From: Paenibacillus tyrphae
Lineage (GTDB): Bacteria; Bacillota; Bacilli; Paenibacillales; NBRC-103111
Direction: 5' to 3'
NCBI RefSeq assembly: GCF_027925525.1
Contig: NZ_BSDJ01000016.1
Coordinates: forward strand, 1-64,000
DNA: 64,000 nucleotides
Position numbers and translations under genes: made by a program. This document shows positions 44,210 to 52,296 of the stretch, in pieces. The notes beneath the pieces were generated by a model, which saw only the letters and a list, made by a program, of their open reading frames with translations, was not told where the DNA came from and did no database searches. Position 1 is the first letter of the stretch; every line of letters begins with the position of its first letter.

Positions 44210-45184
44210 ATGGCCGTTACGATAAAAGATATCGCAGAAAAAGTAGGGGTTTCGGTTACGACAATTTCCCGGGTGTTAAACAACCGGGGATATTTAAGTG
44301 ACGACCTGAAGAAAAAAGTGCACGAAGCCATGGAAGAGATGAACTACCAGCCTAACGAGCTGGCACGTTCATTATCGCGGAAAAAATCGAATGTTATTGG
44401 TCTCATTATACCGGACATCTCCCATCCGTTTTTTGGGCAAATCACAAAGCATATCGAATACTACGCTTACAAGCACGGCTATAAGCTGATGCTTTGCAAT
44501 TCGTTGCTTAATAAAAAAAAGGAGAAAGAGTATATTGATTTACTAAGAGCTAGCCAAGTGGATGGAATTATTATGGGCAGTCATACGATGAGTGTGAAAG
44601 AATATACGTCGATCAAGCTTCCGCTGGTCACCCTGGATCGTCAAATTTCCAAGACCATTCCATGTATTTCGTCAGACAATTATAGCGGAGGAGTGCTGGC
44701 CACCAAACTGCTTCTTGGCAAAAAGTGCAGAAAAATCGCTTATTTAAGCGGAAACTTGCGGCTGAATCTGTTGGCCAAACAGCGGCATGACGCATTCATT
44801 GAACAAGTGAGCGGCAAAGACGTCGGTTTTGTGGTTAAACAAACGGATTTGAACGGTTTTAAATATAAGGAATACGAAAATTTGGTTCGTGCATTATTTG
44901 AAGAACATCCCGATATTGACGGCGTATTTGCAAGCAGCGATATTCTGGCGCTGCAGGTCATCAAGGAATGCCGGAGACTCGGCAAGGCCGTACCCGAGCA
45001 TGTGAAAGTCGTAGGCTATGACGGAATTCAAATTGGCGGTACGGACGATTTGTCGACGGTAGAGCAGCCGGTCAAGAAGATGGGGGAATTGGCGGTCAAA
45101 TACCTGCTTCGGCAAATTGCGGGCGAAGATATACCTCTGGAAACGATTCTTCCGGTTAAATTGTTGGAAAAGGGAACAACATAG
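44210..45184 (+). CDS. LacI-family regulator (second copy)
   Basis: About 324 residues. HTH 'TIKDIAEKVGVSVTTISRVLNNRGYLS' in outline and hinge 'ELARSLSRKKSNVIGLIIP' are nearly the same as in the copy at 42177, whereas the effector domains differ. AAGGAGGAG precedes the ATG. Being the second gene of the unit behind O3, it is probably autoregulated. Two regulators for one operator type could sense two different sugars. Confidence 0.94.
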   Translation: MAVTIKDIAEKVGVSVTTISRVLNNRGYLSDDLKKKVHEAMEEMNYQPNELARSLSRKKSNVIGLIIPDISHPFFGQITKHIEYYAYKHGYKLMLCNSLLNKKKEKEYIDLLRASQVDGIIMGSHTMSVKEYTSIKLPLVTLDRQISKTIPCISSDNYSGGVLATKLLLGKKCRKIAYLSGNLRLNLLAKQRHDAFIEQVSGKDVGFVVKQTDLNGFKYKEYENLVRALFEEHPDIDGVFASSDILALQVIKECRRLGKAVPEHVKVVGYDGIQIGGTDDLSTVEQPVKKMGELAVKYLLRQIAGEDIPLETILPVKLLEKGTT

Positions 45185-45255
45185 GTTCTTTTCTGAAAGA
45201 AGTGGACTCGGTGTTTCCCGCAATTAAATTAACGTAGCCGCAGGAGGAAGTTATT

Positions 45256-46212
45256 GTGTTTGAATTTAAGCAGGTCTTGGATTTTGAGGATAGACAGAAT
45301 GATGTATTGATGGTGGGGGAGCTTCTGATCGATCTGATTTCCGCGGATTACGAAGATGCTTTTGCAGGAGCTGCATACCAGAAGTTTTTTGGCGGATCGC
45401 CGGCGAATATCGCGATGAACGTCAAAAAATTAGGGGGCCGTTCGCAGATTGCAGCAGCCGTAGGCGAAGACAGCTTAGGCAGCTTTCTACTCGATCAATT
45501 GCGTATAGCGGGGATTGAGCCGGAATTCGTTGAAACCGTTGAAAATTCAACCAGTTTGGTCCTTCTTACAAAGAGCAAGTCGACTCCGGTTCCCGTCTTT
45601 TATCGAAGTGCGGACTATCAAATTTCCTATACTTCAAAGCTTGAAGAAGCCCTGCTCCGGTCAAAGATCTTGCATTTCTCTTGCTGGCCCATTTCCATGC
45701 TCCCGGCCCGCGATACGATCGAAAAAATGCTGGATCTTGCCGCAAAGCAAAACGTGCTGATCGGTTTTGACCCTAACTATCATCCGGTATTATGGCAAAA
45801 GGGTGAAGATGGCGCAGCCTATGTAAAATCGATCATCGGTAAGGTCGATATCATTAAGCCGTCGGGCGACGATGCGGAAAGATTATTCGGCAAAGATACG
45901 CCCTATAACCACGTTAAGAAGTTTTTGAGTCTCGGCGCCAAGCTGGTGATCCTGACCTTGGGAAAGTACGGCGCTATGGTATCCAACGGAAGCGAGACCG
46001 TTACCTTTAAGACTCTGGCTACGGAGGTAGCGGATACGACCGGAGCGGGAGATGCGTTCTGGTCCGGATTTTATACGGCGCTCGTGAAAGGATATTCCAT
46101 TCATGAAGCCATTTCTCTCGGATTCGCCGTTAGCGCTTATAAGCTGAAATATACCGGCGCGGTGGTGGATTTGCCTGAACTCGAAGCGATAAAAAACTTA
46201 TACGAACTGTAG
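45256..46212 (+). CDS. PfkB-family sugar kinase (fructokinase-like)
   Basis: 318 residues. Ribokinase-fold signatures: 'GELLIDLIS' at the start, 'FFGGSPANIAMNVKKLGG' (signature 1) and 'VADTTGAGDAFWSGFYTAL' (signature 2 with the catalytic Asp). Next to a GH13_18 phosphorylase it most likely phosphorylates the fructose (or other ketose) released. GTG start behind AGGAGG; the phosphorylase gene starts 10 bases after its stop. Confidence 0.9.
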   Translation: MFEFKQVLDFEDRQNDVLMVGELLIDLISADYEDAFAGAAYQKFFGGSPANIAMNVKKLGGRSQIAAAVGEDSLGSFLLDQLRIAGIEPEFVETVENSTSLVLLTKSKSTPVPVFYRSADYQISYTSKLEEALLRSKILHFSCWPISMLPARDTIEKMLDLAAKQNVLIGFDPNYHPVLWQKGEDGAAYVKSIIGKVDIIKPSGDDAERLFGKDTPYNHVKKFLSLGAKLVILTLGKYGAMVSNGSETVTFKTLATEVADTTGAGDAFWSGFYTALVKGYSIHEAISLGFAVSAYKLKYTGAVVDLPELEAIKNLYEL

Positions 46213-46222
46213 GAGGTTCCCT

Positions 46223-47692
46223 ATGTCCGTCAAAAATCAAGTGCAGCTAATTACGTATCCCGACTCCCTTGGCGGAGATTTAAAAACGCTCCATCGCGTG
46301 CTGAATACGTATTTTTCGGACGTCTTCAAAGGTGGAGTCCATATTTTGCCGCCTTTCCCCTCGACAGGAGACAGGGGATTCGCGCCGCAAACTTATCTGG
46401 AAATTGAGCCGAGCTTTGGCACGTGGGAGGACATGAAGGCCATCGGCGAAGAGTTCGATGTTTTGGTTGATTTGATGGTCAACCATATTTCCCGGCAATC
46501 GTCATACTTTCAAGACTTCCTTGAAAAGGGGAGGGAGTCCGAGTACGCGGACTTATTTATCACATTAGATAAAATTTGGCCGGATGGTCAGCCTGTGCAG
46601 CAAGACATCGATAAAATGTTCCTGCGCCGACCGCTGCCGTATTCGACCTTCACTATTGCGAAGACCGGTGAAGAGGAAAAGGTATGGACCACATTTGGCA
46701 AAACGGACCCATCCGAGCAGATTGATCTCGATATAAAATCGGAAAAGGTTAAGCAGCTTTTAACGGACTTCTTTCTAAACTTTAAGAAGAACAATGTAAA
46801 AATTGTCAGGCTCGATGCTGTCGGTTATGTGATCAAAAAGCTCGGCACCAGTTGCTTTTTCGTGGAGCCGGAAATATATGAATTTCTGGACTGGGTGATG
46901 AAGCTTGCCGCATCGCTTGAAATTGAGCTGCTGCCGGAGGTTCATGCGCACTATACCACGCAATACAAGCTCGCCGAGCATGGCTGCTGGATTTACGATT
47001 TTATCCTGCCGTACCGGATTCTTGAAGCCTTGATCAACCAAAACAGCGGGGATTTGGTTCATTATTTAAAGACCCGGCCGAAGAACCAGTTTACGATGCT
47101 GGATTGCCATGACGGTATTCCGGTAAAGCCGGATTTGGATGATTTGATCGATACGAGAGAAGCGAAAAAAATTGTGGATGTATGCGTGGCTCGGGGAGCC
47201 AACCTCAGTCTGATCTTGTCGGATGAACATAAAGCGGCGGATGGATTTGATGTCCATCAAATCCGGTGTACCTATTATTCCGCATTAAATAACGATGACG
47301 ACGCCTATTTGACGGCACGCGCCATTCAGTTCTTTACGCCCGGCATTCCGCAGGTGTATTATGTGGGGCTGTTAGCCGGCGAGAACGATTATGAACGTGT
47401 AAAGAATACCGGAGAAGGCCGGGAAATCAACCGCCACAACTTCTCTCTGGAAGAGATCGAGCGGTCTCTGGAGAAGGAAGCGGTGCAGCGGCTTTTGAGG
47501 CTGATCCGTTTCAGGAACGAATATGAAGCTTTCCAAGGAGAATTTGAGGTTCTTGATTCGCCGGCGGATGAGCTTCGTCTCAAGTGGACAAAGGACGATA
47601 AGAGTTGTATGTTGCTAGTCGACTTAAGAGCAGGCCTTGCCGAGATTTCCTATATCGATGAAGAAGGATTCGCCGATCATTTTGCAGTGTGA
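46223..47692 (+). CDS. gtfA: GH13_18 sucrose-phosphorylase-type enzyme
   Basis: 489 residues. Opening 'QLITYPDSLGGDLKTL', 'HILPPFPSTGDRGFAP', 'VDLMVNHIS', nucleophile block 'VRLDAVGYVIKKLGTSCFF', acid/base 'LLPEVHAHY', and 'TMLDCHDGIPVKPDLDDL' with the transition-state Asp; 'PGIPQVYYVG' and 'GREINRHNFS' follow. Length and blocks match sucrose phosphorylases, which split sucrose with phosphate to glucose-1-phosphate and fructose. The acceptor loop after HDGI reads PVKPDLD, unlike the usual HDGIGV, so specificity for a related glucoside (sucrose-6-phosphate, glucosylglycerol or glucosylglycerate) is possible. Confidence 0.88.
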   Translation: MSVKNQVQLITYPDSLGGDLKTLHRVLNTYFSDVFKGGVHILPPFPSTGDRGFAPQTYLEIEPSFGTWEDMKAIGEEFDVLVDLMVNHISRQSSYFQDFLEKGRESEYADLFITLDKIWPDGQPVQQDIDKMFLRRPLPYSTFTIAKTGEEEKVWTTFGKTDPSEQIDLDIKSEKVKQLLTDFFLNFKKNNVKIVRLDAVGYVIKKLGTSCFFVEPEIYEFLDWVMKLAASLEIELLPEVHAHYTTQYKLAEHGCWIYDFILPYRILEALINQNSGDLVHYLKTRPKNQFTMLDCHDGIPVKPDLDDLIDTREAKKIVDVCVARGANLSLILSDEHKAADGFDVHQIRCTYYSALNNDDDAYLTARAIQFFTPGIPQVYYVGLLAGENDYERVKNTGEGREINRHNFSLEEIERSLEKEAVQRLLRLIRFRNEYEAFQGEFEVLDSPADELRLKWTKDDKSCMLLVDLRAGLAEISYIDEEGFADHFAV

Positions 47693-47733
47693 TTAAGCTT
47701 GGGGAAATTTCATCATAATTGGAGGTATGGATA

Positions 47734-48666
47734 TTGGACTTCATAAGCAGAGTGGCTCCGGAATTAAAGCAAGGGGTAGAGCTTTTAACGCCTCTTTATT
47801 TGCCCGATGATCTGGCTATGGAGAGGCAGCGCCCTTTGCCTCCCGCGAATAGCTCGAAATCCGTTCAAATTGCGGAACGTTATATATCCGGCGGAGATGC
47901 AAACGAAATGCTGGTCAAGATTTATGAACCGGTCCGGAGAGAGGATCAAAAGCTGCCTGCTTTTCTTTGGATCCATGGCGGGGGATATGTGTTGGGTCAC
48001 CCGAGTTCCGATGACGTACTCTGCGAATGCTTTGTAAAAGCGGCCAATTGCATCGTTATTTCGCCCGACTATCGCCTTGCCCCCGAACATCCGTTTCCGG
48101 CGGCCATTGAAGACTGCTACGCCGCATTGGAATGGATAACCAACCGCGCGGAGGAAATGAATATCGATTTGTCACGGATTGCGATTGGCGGGGCAAGTGC
48201 GGGAGGGGGATTGACGGCGGCATTGGCGCTGATGGCTCGGGATAAAGGCGGACCGGCCATTTGTTTTCAAATGCCGCTATACCCGATGATCGACGATCGT
48301 AACGTTACGCCCTCAAGCCACGAAATTACGCATCAAGCGGTGTGGAACAGGGCCAATAATCTGGCGGCCTGGAAGATGTATCTTGGCGAGCATGCCCATG
48401 GAGACATTTCCCCTTATGCGGCGCCAAGCCGCGCGAACAGCTTGGCCGGCCTGCCTCCGGTCTATACTTGCGTAGGGCAGCTTGATCCGTTCCGCGACGA
48501 GACGATCGACTATGTTGCGCGTCTTGCGCAGGCAGGAGTTGATGTCGAATTTCAGCTGTATCCCGGATGCTATCACGGCTTCGAACACGTTGTTCCGGAT
48601 GCGGAAATTAGTCAACGCGCTAGAAACGGATACTTGGATGCTTTGGCGAGAGCTTTTAAGCGTTGA
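47734..48666 (+). CDS. HSL-type alpha/beta hydrolase (esterase)
   Basis: About 310 residues. The oxyanion-hole 'WIHGGGYVLGHPSSDD' and nucleophile elbow 'IGGASAGGG' (Ser at the GASAG) define the hormone-sensitive-lipase group; the acid is in 'GQLDPFRDE' and the His in 'CYHGFEHV'. It hydrolyses short acyl esters. The TTG at 47734 is chosen because GGAGGT (47721-47726) lies inside any longer version. Within the sugar operon it may remove acyl groups from the imported sugar. Confidence 0.9.
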   Translation: MDFISRVAPELKQGVELLTPLYLPDDLAMERQRPLPPANSSKSVQIAERYISGGDANEMLVKIYEPVRREDQKLPAFLWIHGGGYVLGHPSSDDVLCECFVKAANCIVISPDYRLAPEHPFPAAIEDCYAALEWITNRAEEMNIDLSRIAIGGASAGGGLTAALALMARDKGGPAICFQMPLYPMIDDRNVTPSSHEITHQAVWNRANNLAAWKMYLGEHAHGDISPYAAPSRANSLAGLPPVYTCVGQLDPFRDETIDYVARLAQAGVDVEFQLYPGCYHGFEHVVPDAEISQRARNGYLDALARAFKR

Positions 48667-48728
48667 TTCCATAGGGAGAGCGGCAGCGCTATTTTGGGGC
48701 GTAATCTTAACGAAAGAAGGGATTGGAA

Positions 48729-49532
48729 GTGAAGGTTCAACAAGTGATCGATGCCATTTTGACGGATTCGTGCGGCGATTTTAGATTGTCCGAAACCGGA
48801 GACAGGATCATGAGCGGCAGTCCAGACATGGAGGTCACCGGAATTGTAACGACATTTATGGCAACGGTTGACGTTATCAAGCAGGCAATCGCTTGCGGGG
48901 CCAATATGATTATTACCCATGAGCCTACCTACTATACGGGAAAGGATGAAACGGACTGGCTTCAAGACGACCCTGTATATGTGGCTAAGAAAAAATTGAT
49001 CGATGAGAATCAGATCGTGATCTGGCGGTTTCACGATTACATGCACATGGGGAAAACAGACAGAATCTATGACGGCCTCCTAAAAGAAATTGGCTGGGAA
49101 AACAATATGCTTGACGGAAATCCTCACACCTACCAAATTGAGGAGGTCAGTTTGGCGGAGCTGGCGAGCTTTTTTAAACGGAAGCTATCCATGGATGTGA
49201 TTCAAATCATCGGCAAACCCGAAATGAAGTGTTCAAGGGTTGGCATTTTAGTGGGTGGGGGCAGCTTGGGCCTGGGAAGAGAACAAATGCCGATGGAATT
49301 GATGCGAAATATGAATTTGGATGTCATGATTTGCGGCGAAATTATGGAATGGACGCTCTGCGCCTATATCAACGACGCCCAAATGCTTGGACTTAACCAA
49401 GCCATGATCGTTGTAGGGCATGAACGCAGCGAAGAATGGGGCATGAAATTTATGGCGGAATGGCTACAGCCTTTGGTCCATGGGATTCCGGTCACCTTTA
49501 TTGATGCAAGAGAGCCGTTTACTTATTTATAG
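48729..49532 (+). CDS. NIF3-like dinuclear-metal protein
   Basis: About 267 residues. NIF3/YbgI family: metal-binding blocks 'MIITHEPTYYTG' and 'VGHERSEEWG' (HX3E) and a central 'RFHDYMHM'. In the usual family the first block is HHP; here the second His is Glu (HEP), so the metal site is altered. The biochemical role of the family is uncertain. The GTG at 48729 fits AGAAGGG better than the TTG at 48723. It is an integral member of the sugar operon, which suggests hydrolase activity on a sugar derivative. Confidence 0.82.
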   Translation: MKVQQVIDAILTDSCGDFRLSETGDRIMSGSPDMEVTGIVTTFMATVDVIKQAIACGANMIITHEPTYYTGKDETDWLQDDPVYVAKKKLIDENQIVIWRFHDYMHMGKTDRIYDGLLKEIGWENNMLDGNPHTYQIEEVSLAELASFFKRKLSMDVIQIIGKPEMKCSRVGILVGGGSLGLGREQMPMELMRNMNLDVMICGEIMEWTLCAYINDAQMLGLNQAMIVVGHERSEEWGMKFMAEWLQPLVHGIPVTFIDAREPFTYL

Positions 49533-49550
49533 GATAAGGAGGAGAAGATA

Positions 49551-50873
49551 TTGAAAATCAAAGCGGGTATCAAGCTCGGAGTTTGTACGGCTTTGCTGCT
49601 ATCTACGTTGGCCGCTTGTTCCAATAAGGATGCATCGCCGGGAGCGGCTCAATCGGAGAAGGGCGTCAAGATTACTTTTTATACGGTGGATCAGAACAAC
49701 GCTTTTACCGATTTGGTGAAGGCGTATCAGCAAGAGCGTCCTGAAGTAAAAATTGAATTATTGAATGCGCAAGCAGGAACCGATTATATACAAAAATACG
49801 AAGCGCTTCAGGCTTCCAGCAATCCGCCTACGGCCGCCATGCTGGAACAACAAACGGTATTAAAGTTCAAAGATACCTTGCTGGATTTGGAGTCGGAGAA
49901 AGCAAAATACGAAAAGTTGACGCTGCCGGGCACGATTGAAAGAAATTTATTCGAAGGCAAATTTGTGGGTTTACCATGGACTACGCAGGGTTACGGCTTA
50001 TTGTACAACAAACGGGTAGTTGAGGAAGCGATCGGAGGAACTTTTGATCCCGCATCGGTGAAAACCCGCAATGATTTGGAAGCTTTGTTCAAAAAAGTGG
50101 AAGCCGCCGGCAAGGCACCGGTATTGATTCATGGATCGGACTGGTCTTTGGGCTCCCATTATTTATCGTTAGCCTACGGCTTGCAATCCAAAAAGGTTGA
50201 AGATAATCGTAATTTTTTGGAGGGCTTGAAAAAGGGAAGCGTGGATTTATCCGGCAATCCCCAATTCAATGGTTTGCTGGATACCTTCGACTTGCTTAAA
50301 AAGTATAATCTTCGCAAGAACGATCCGATTGTCGCCGACTTCAATAAAGACTCGATAGATTTTGCCAAAGGTAACGCGGCATTCTACTTTATGGGAGACT
50401 GGGCTTGGTCCGTAATGGACCCTGTGGAAGGCCGGGACAAACAATTTGGAATCATGCCGGTTCCGATCAGCAACAACCCGGATGATTACGGGAACCAGGA
50501 GATTCCGGTTTTGGAACCGTTTCTGTACACCATCGATAAAACAAGAGCAACACCGGAGCAGCAGGAAGCAGCCAAGCAATTTTTTGAGTGGATGGTCACA
50601 AGTGAACAGGGACAAAATTCCATTATTTCCAAAATGGGATTAATCATGCCTTATAAAGATTTAAAGGTAAAGGGGACGAATGCCATTTCTCCTTCAATAA
50701 GTAATTATGTTAAAGAAGGCAAGGTTATTAATCTCGGAATGTTCAAATTCCTTCCCGGGGATCATTACGCTAAGCTGGGCGCCTCCATGCAGAAATATTT
50801 AATTAACAAGATTGATCGTAAAGGGTTCATTAAAGAGATGGAGAGCTATTGGAAGTCGCAGGCTGTTAATTAA
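49551..50873 (+). CDS. Sugar ABC transporter substrate-binding lipoprotein (second copy)
   Basis: 440 residues. The signal peptide ends in 'LSTLAACSNK' with a lipidated Cys. Highly similar over its full length to the binding protein at 38949, so the pair arose by duplication. It lies at the end of the enzyme operon with no permease of its own and probably feeds the same channel. TTG start behind AGGAGGAG. Confidence 0.93.
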   Translation: MKIKAGIKLGVCTALLLSTLAACSNKDASPGAAQSEKGVKITFYTVDQNNAFTDLVKAYQQERPEVKIELLNAQAGTDYIQKYEALQASSNPPTAAMLEQQTVLKFKDTLLDLESEKAKYEKLTLPGTIERNLFEGKFVGLPWTTQGYGLLYNKRVVEEAIGGTFDPASVKTRNDLEALFKKVEAAGKAPVLIHGSDWSLGSHYLSLAYGLQSKKVEDNRNFLEGLKKGSVDLSGNPQFNGLLDTFDLLKKYNLRKNDPIVADFNKDSIDFAKGNAAFYFMGDWAWSVMDPVEGRDKQFGIMPVPISNNPDDYGNQEIPVLEPFLYTIDKTRATPEQQEAAKQFFEWMVTSEQGQNSIISKMGLIMPYKDLKVKGTNAISPSISNYVKEGKVINLGMFKFLPGDHYAKLGASMQKYLINKIDRKGFIKEMESYWKSQAVN

Positions 50874-50897
50874 AGTTGCGGGCTGAAAAATAAAATC

Positions 50898-50984
50898 ATG
50901 GGCGAAGGTGCATACCTTTGCCCATTAAAACAAACGACAGGTTTCTGATCTGCTTTCTCTGGCAGAGCGGGAACCTTTTTATTT
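50898..50984 (+). terminator. Terminator region of the sugar operon
   Basis: First hairpin: ATGGGCGAAGGT/ACCTTTGCCCAT (50898-50925) without a T-run. Second: AGGTTTC (50939-50945) with GGGAACCT (50969-50976) followed by TTTTATTTT. Confidence 0.75.
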
Positions 50985-51000
50985 TAAGCTGGTGCTTAAT

Positions 51001-51029
51001 TTGACATTGATAGACTACAAGTGTAGTAT
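51001..51029 (+). promoter_or_regulatory. Beta-lactamase promoter
   Basis: TTGACA (51001-51006) and TAGTAT (51024-51029) with a 17-base spacer. Confidence 0.8.
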
Positions 51030-51046
51030 CATATTACGAATGTAAT
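51014..51046. promoter_or_regulatory. Paired BlaI operators
   Basis: ACTACAAGTGTAGT (51014-51027) is a perfect dyad across the spacer and -10 box; ATTACGAATGTAAT (51033-51046) is a near dyad over the transcription start. They match the TACA..TGTA half sites bound by BlaI/MecI repressors. Confidence 0.8.
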
Positions 51047-51139
51047 CAAAATTAGAGAGGAGTAACAGCGTATAGGGTAGAAAAACAGTTTTTTCGTTTT
51101 CAGCTTACATAAATATTTTTTGAAAAGAGGTTAAATATC

Positions 51140-52066
51140 TTGAGTAAATCTAAACATTCTATAGTAAAAATTTGTAATAAAATTGCTTTACCTCTATTGT
51201 TTGTACCCATCCTGCTCATTGGTTGTGCGAAGGTTGTTAATCCCGCTGTTACCCAGTCAACAGAGAAGACTCAGACAGTAGTTACATCCGGGTCTGACGA
51301 GTTTATTCAACTCGAAAACAAATTTGGCGCTAGACTTGGTGTGTATGCAATTGATACCGGTACGAGTCGGACGATTGCTTACAGACCTGAGGAACGGTTC
51401 GCTTTTGCATCCACCTATAAGGCTTTGGCGGCAGGCGCAGTGCTTCAGCAAAGCTCTATTGCCAATCTCGATAAAGTAATCACCTACACCAAGGAAGACT
51501 TGGTCACTTATTCACCCATAACAGAAAAACACGTGGAAACAGGGATGACCCTTAGGGATATCTGCGACGCTACTATCCGTTATAGTGACAACACCGCGGG
51601 GAATCTCTTACTAAAAGAATTGGGTGGCCCTAAGGGTTTTGAAACAGCACTGAAAAAGATCGGCGATAACGTTACTACGTCTGCACGTTTTGAAACAGAT
51701 TTGAACCAAGCCGTCCCAGGAGACACACGAGATACAAGTACACCTAAAGCACTTGCCACAACCCTTCAGGCTTTCACGGTCGGCGACGTGCTTCCTACTG
51801 ACAAACGTAAGCTCCTTACAGATTGGCTACGGGGGAACACGACTGGAGCTAAACTGATCCGTGCGGGCGTACCCGAAGGCTGGCAGGTTGGAGATAAAAC
51901 CGGTGCCGGTAGTTATGGAACGCGAAACGACATTGCTATTGTTTGGCCACCGAACAGAGCCCCCATCATTATCGCAATTTTGTCCAGCCGCGATAAGCAG
52001 GATTCCGCTTACAATGACGACCTTATCGCGCAGGCTGCGAAAATAACAATGGACGCCTTGAAGTAA
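51140..52066 (+). CDS. Class A beta-lactamase lipoprotein
   Basis: 308 residues. Serine hydrolase motifs: 'FASTYKAL' (S70xxK73), 'YSDNTA' (S130DN), '[12 protein letters not shown]' (E166xxLN omega loop) and 'DKTGAG' (K234TG). The signal peptide has a lipobox 'ILLIGCAK', so it is probably held on the membrane as in Bacillus penicillinases. It hydrolyses penicillins and perhaps cephalosporins. TTG start behind AGAGGT. Followed by blaR1-blaI, and more AT-rich than the flanks, which points to acquisition. Confidence 0.97.
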   Translation: MSKSKHSIVKICNKIALPLLFVPILLIGCAKVVNPAVTQSTEKTQTVVTSGSDEFIQLENKFGARLGVYAIDTGTSRTIAYRPEERFAFASTYKALAAGAVLQQSSIANLDKVITYTKEDLVTYSPITEKHVETGMTLRDICDATIRYSDNTAGNLLLKELGGPKGFETALKKIGDNVTTSARFETDLNQAVPGDTRDTSTPKALATTLQAFTVGDVLPTDKRKLLTDWLRGNTTGAKLIRAGVPEGWQVGDKTGAGSYGTRNDIAIVWPPNRAPIIIAILSSRDKQDSAYNDDLIAQAAKITMDALK

Positions 52067-52107
52067 ACTGCAATGATCAACCATAGCGTCTAAACTCTCT
52101 CAAGACA

Positions 52108-52145
52108 TGGAATAGGCTGGCTCATTCACGAGCCAGCCTATTCCA
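52108..52145. terminator. Hairpin after the beta-lactamase gene
   Basis: TGGAATAGGCTGGCTC and its perfect complement enclose ATTCAC. No long T-run follows, so termination may be partial. Confidence 0.6.
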
Positions 52146-52296
52146 CATCAGTTTGATGTGCTGTCATTCTTCATTATAAAGAAGCAGTCAAAATTGGAAT
52201 GAAAGATCAAGGATTGGTAGTTGATAAAATGACAGTCAACTGCTAAAATTCAGGCTACAAGTTTTGCTTTAATGAGTTCAACCGAAAGGTTGAGAG

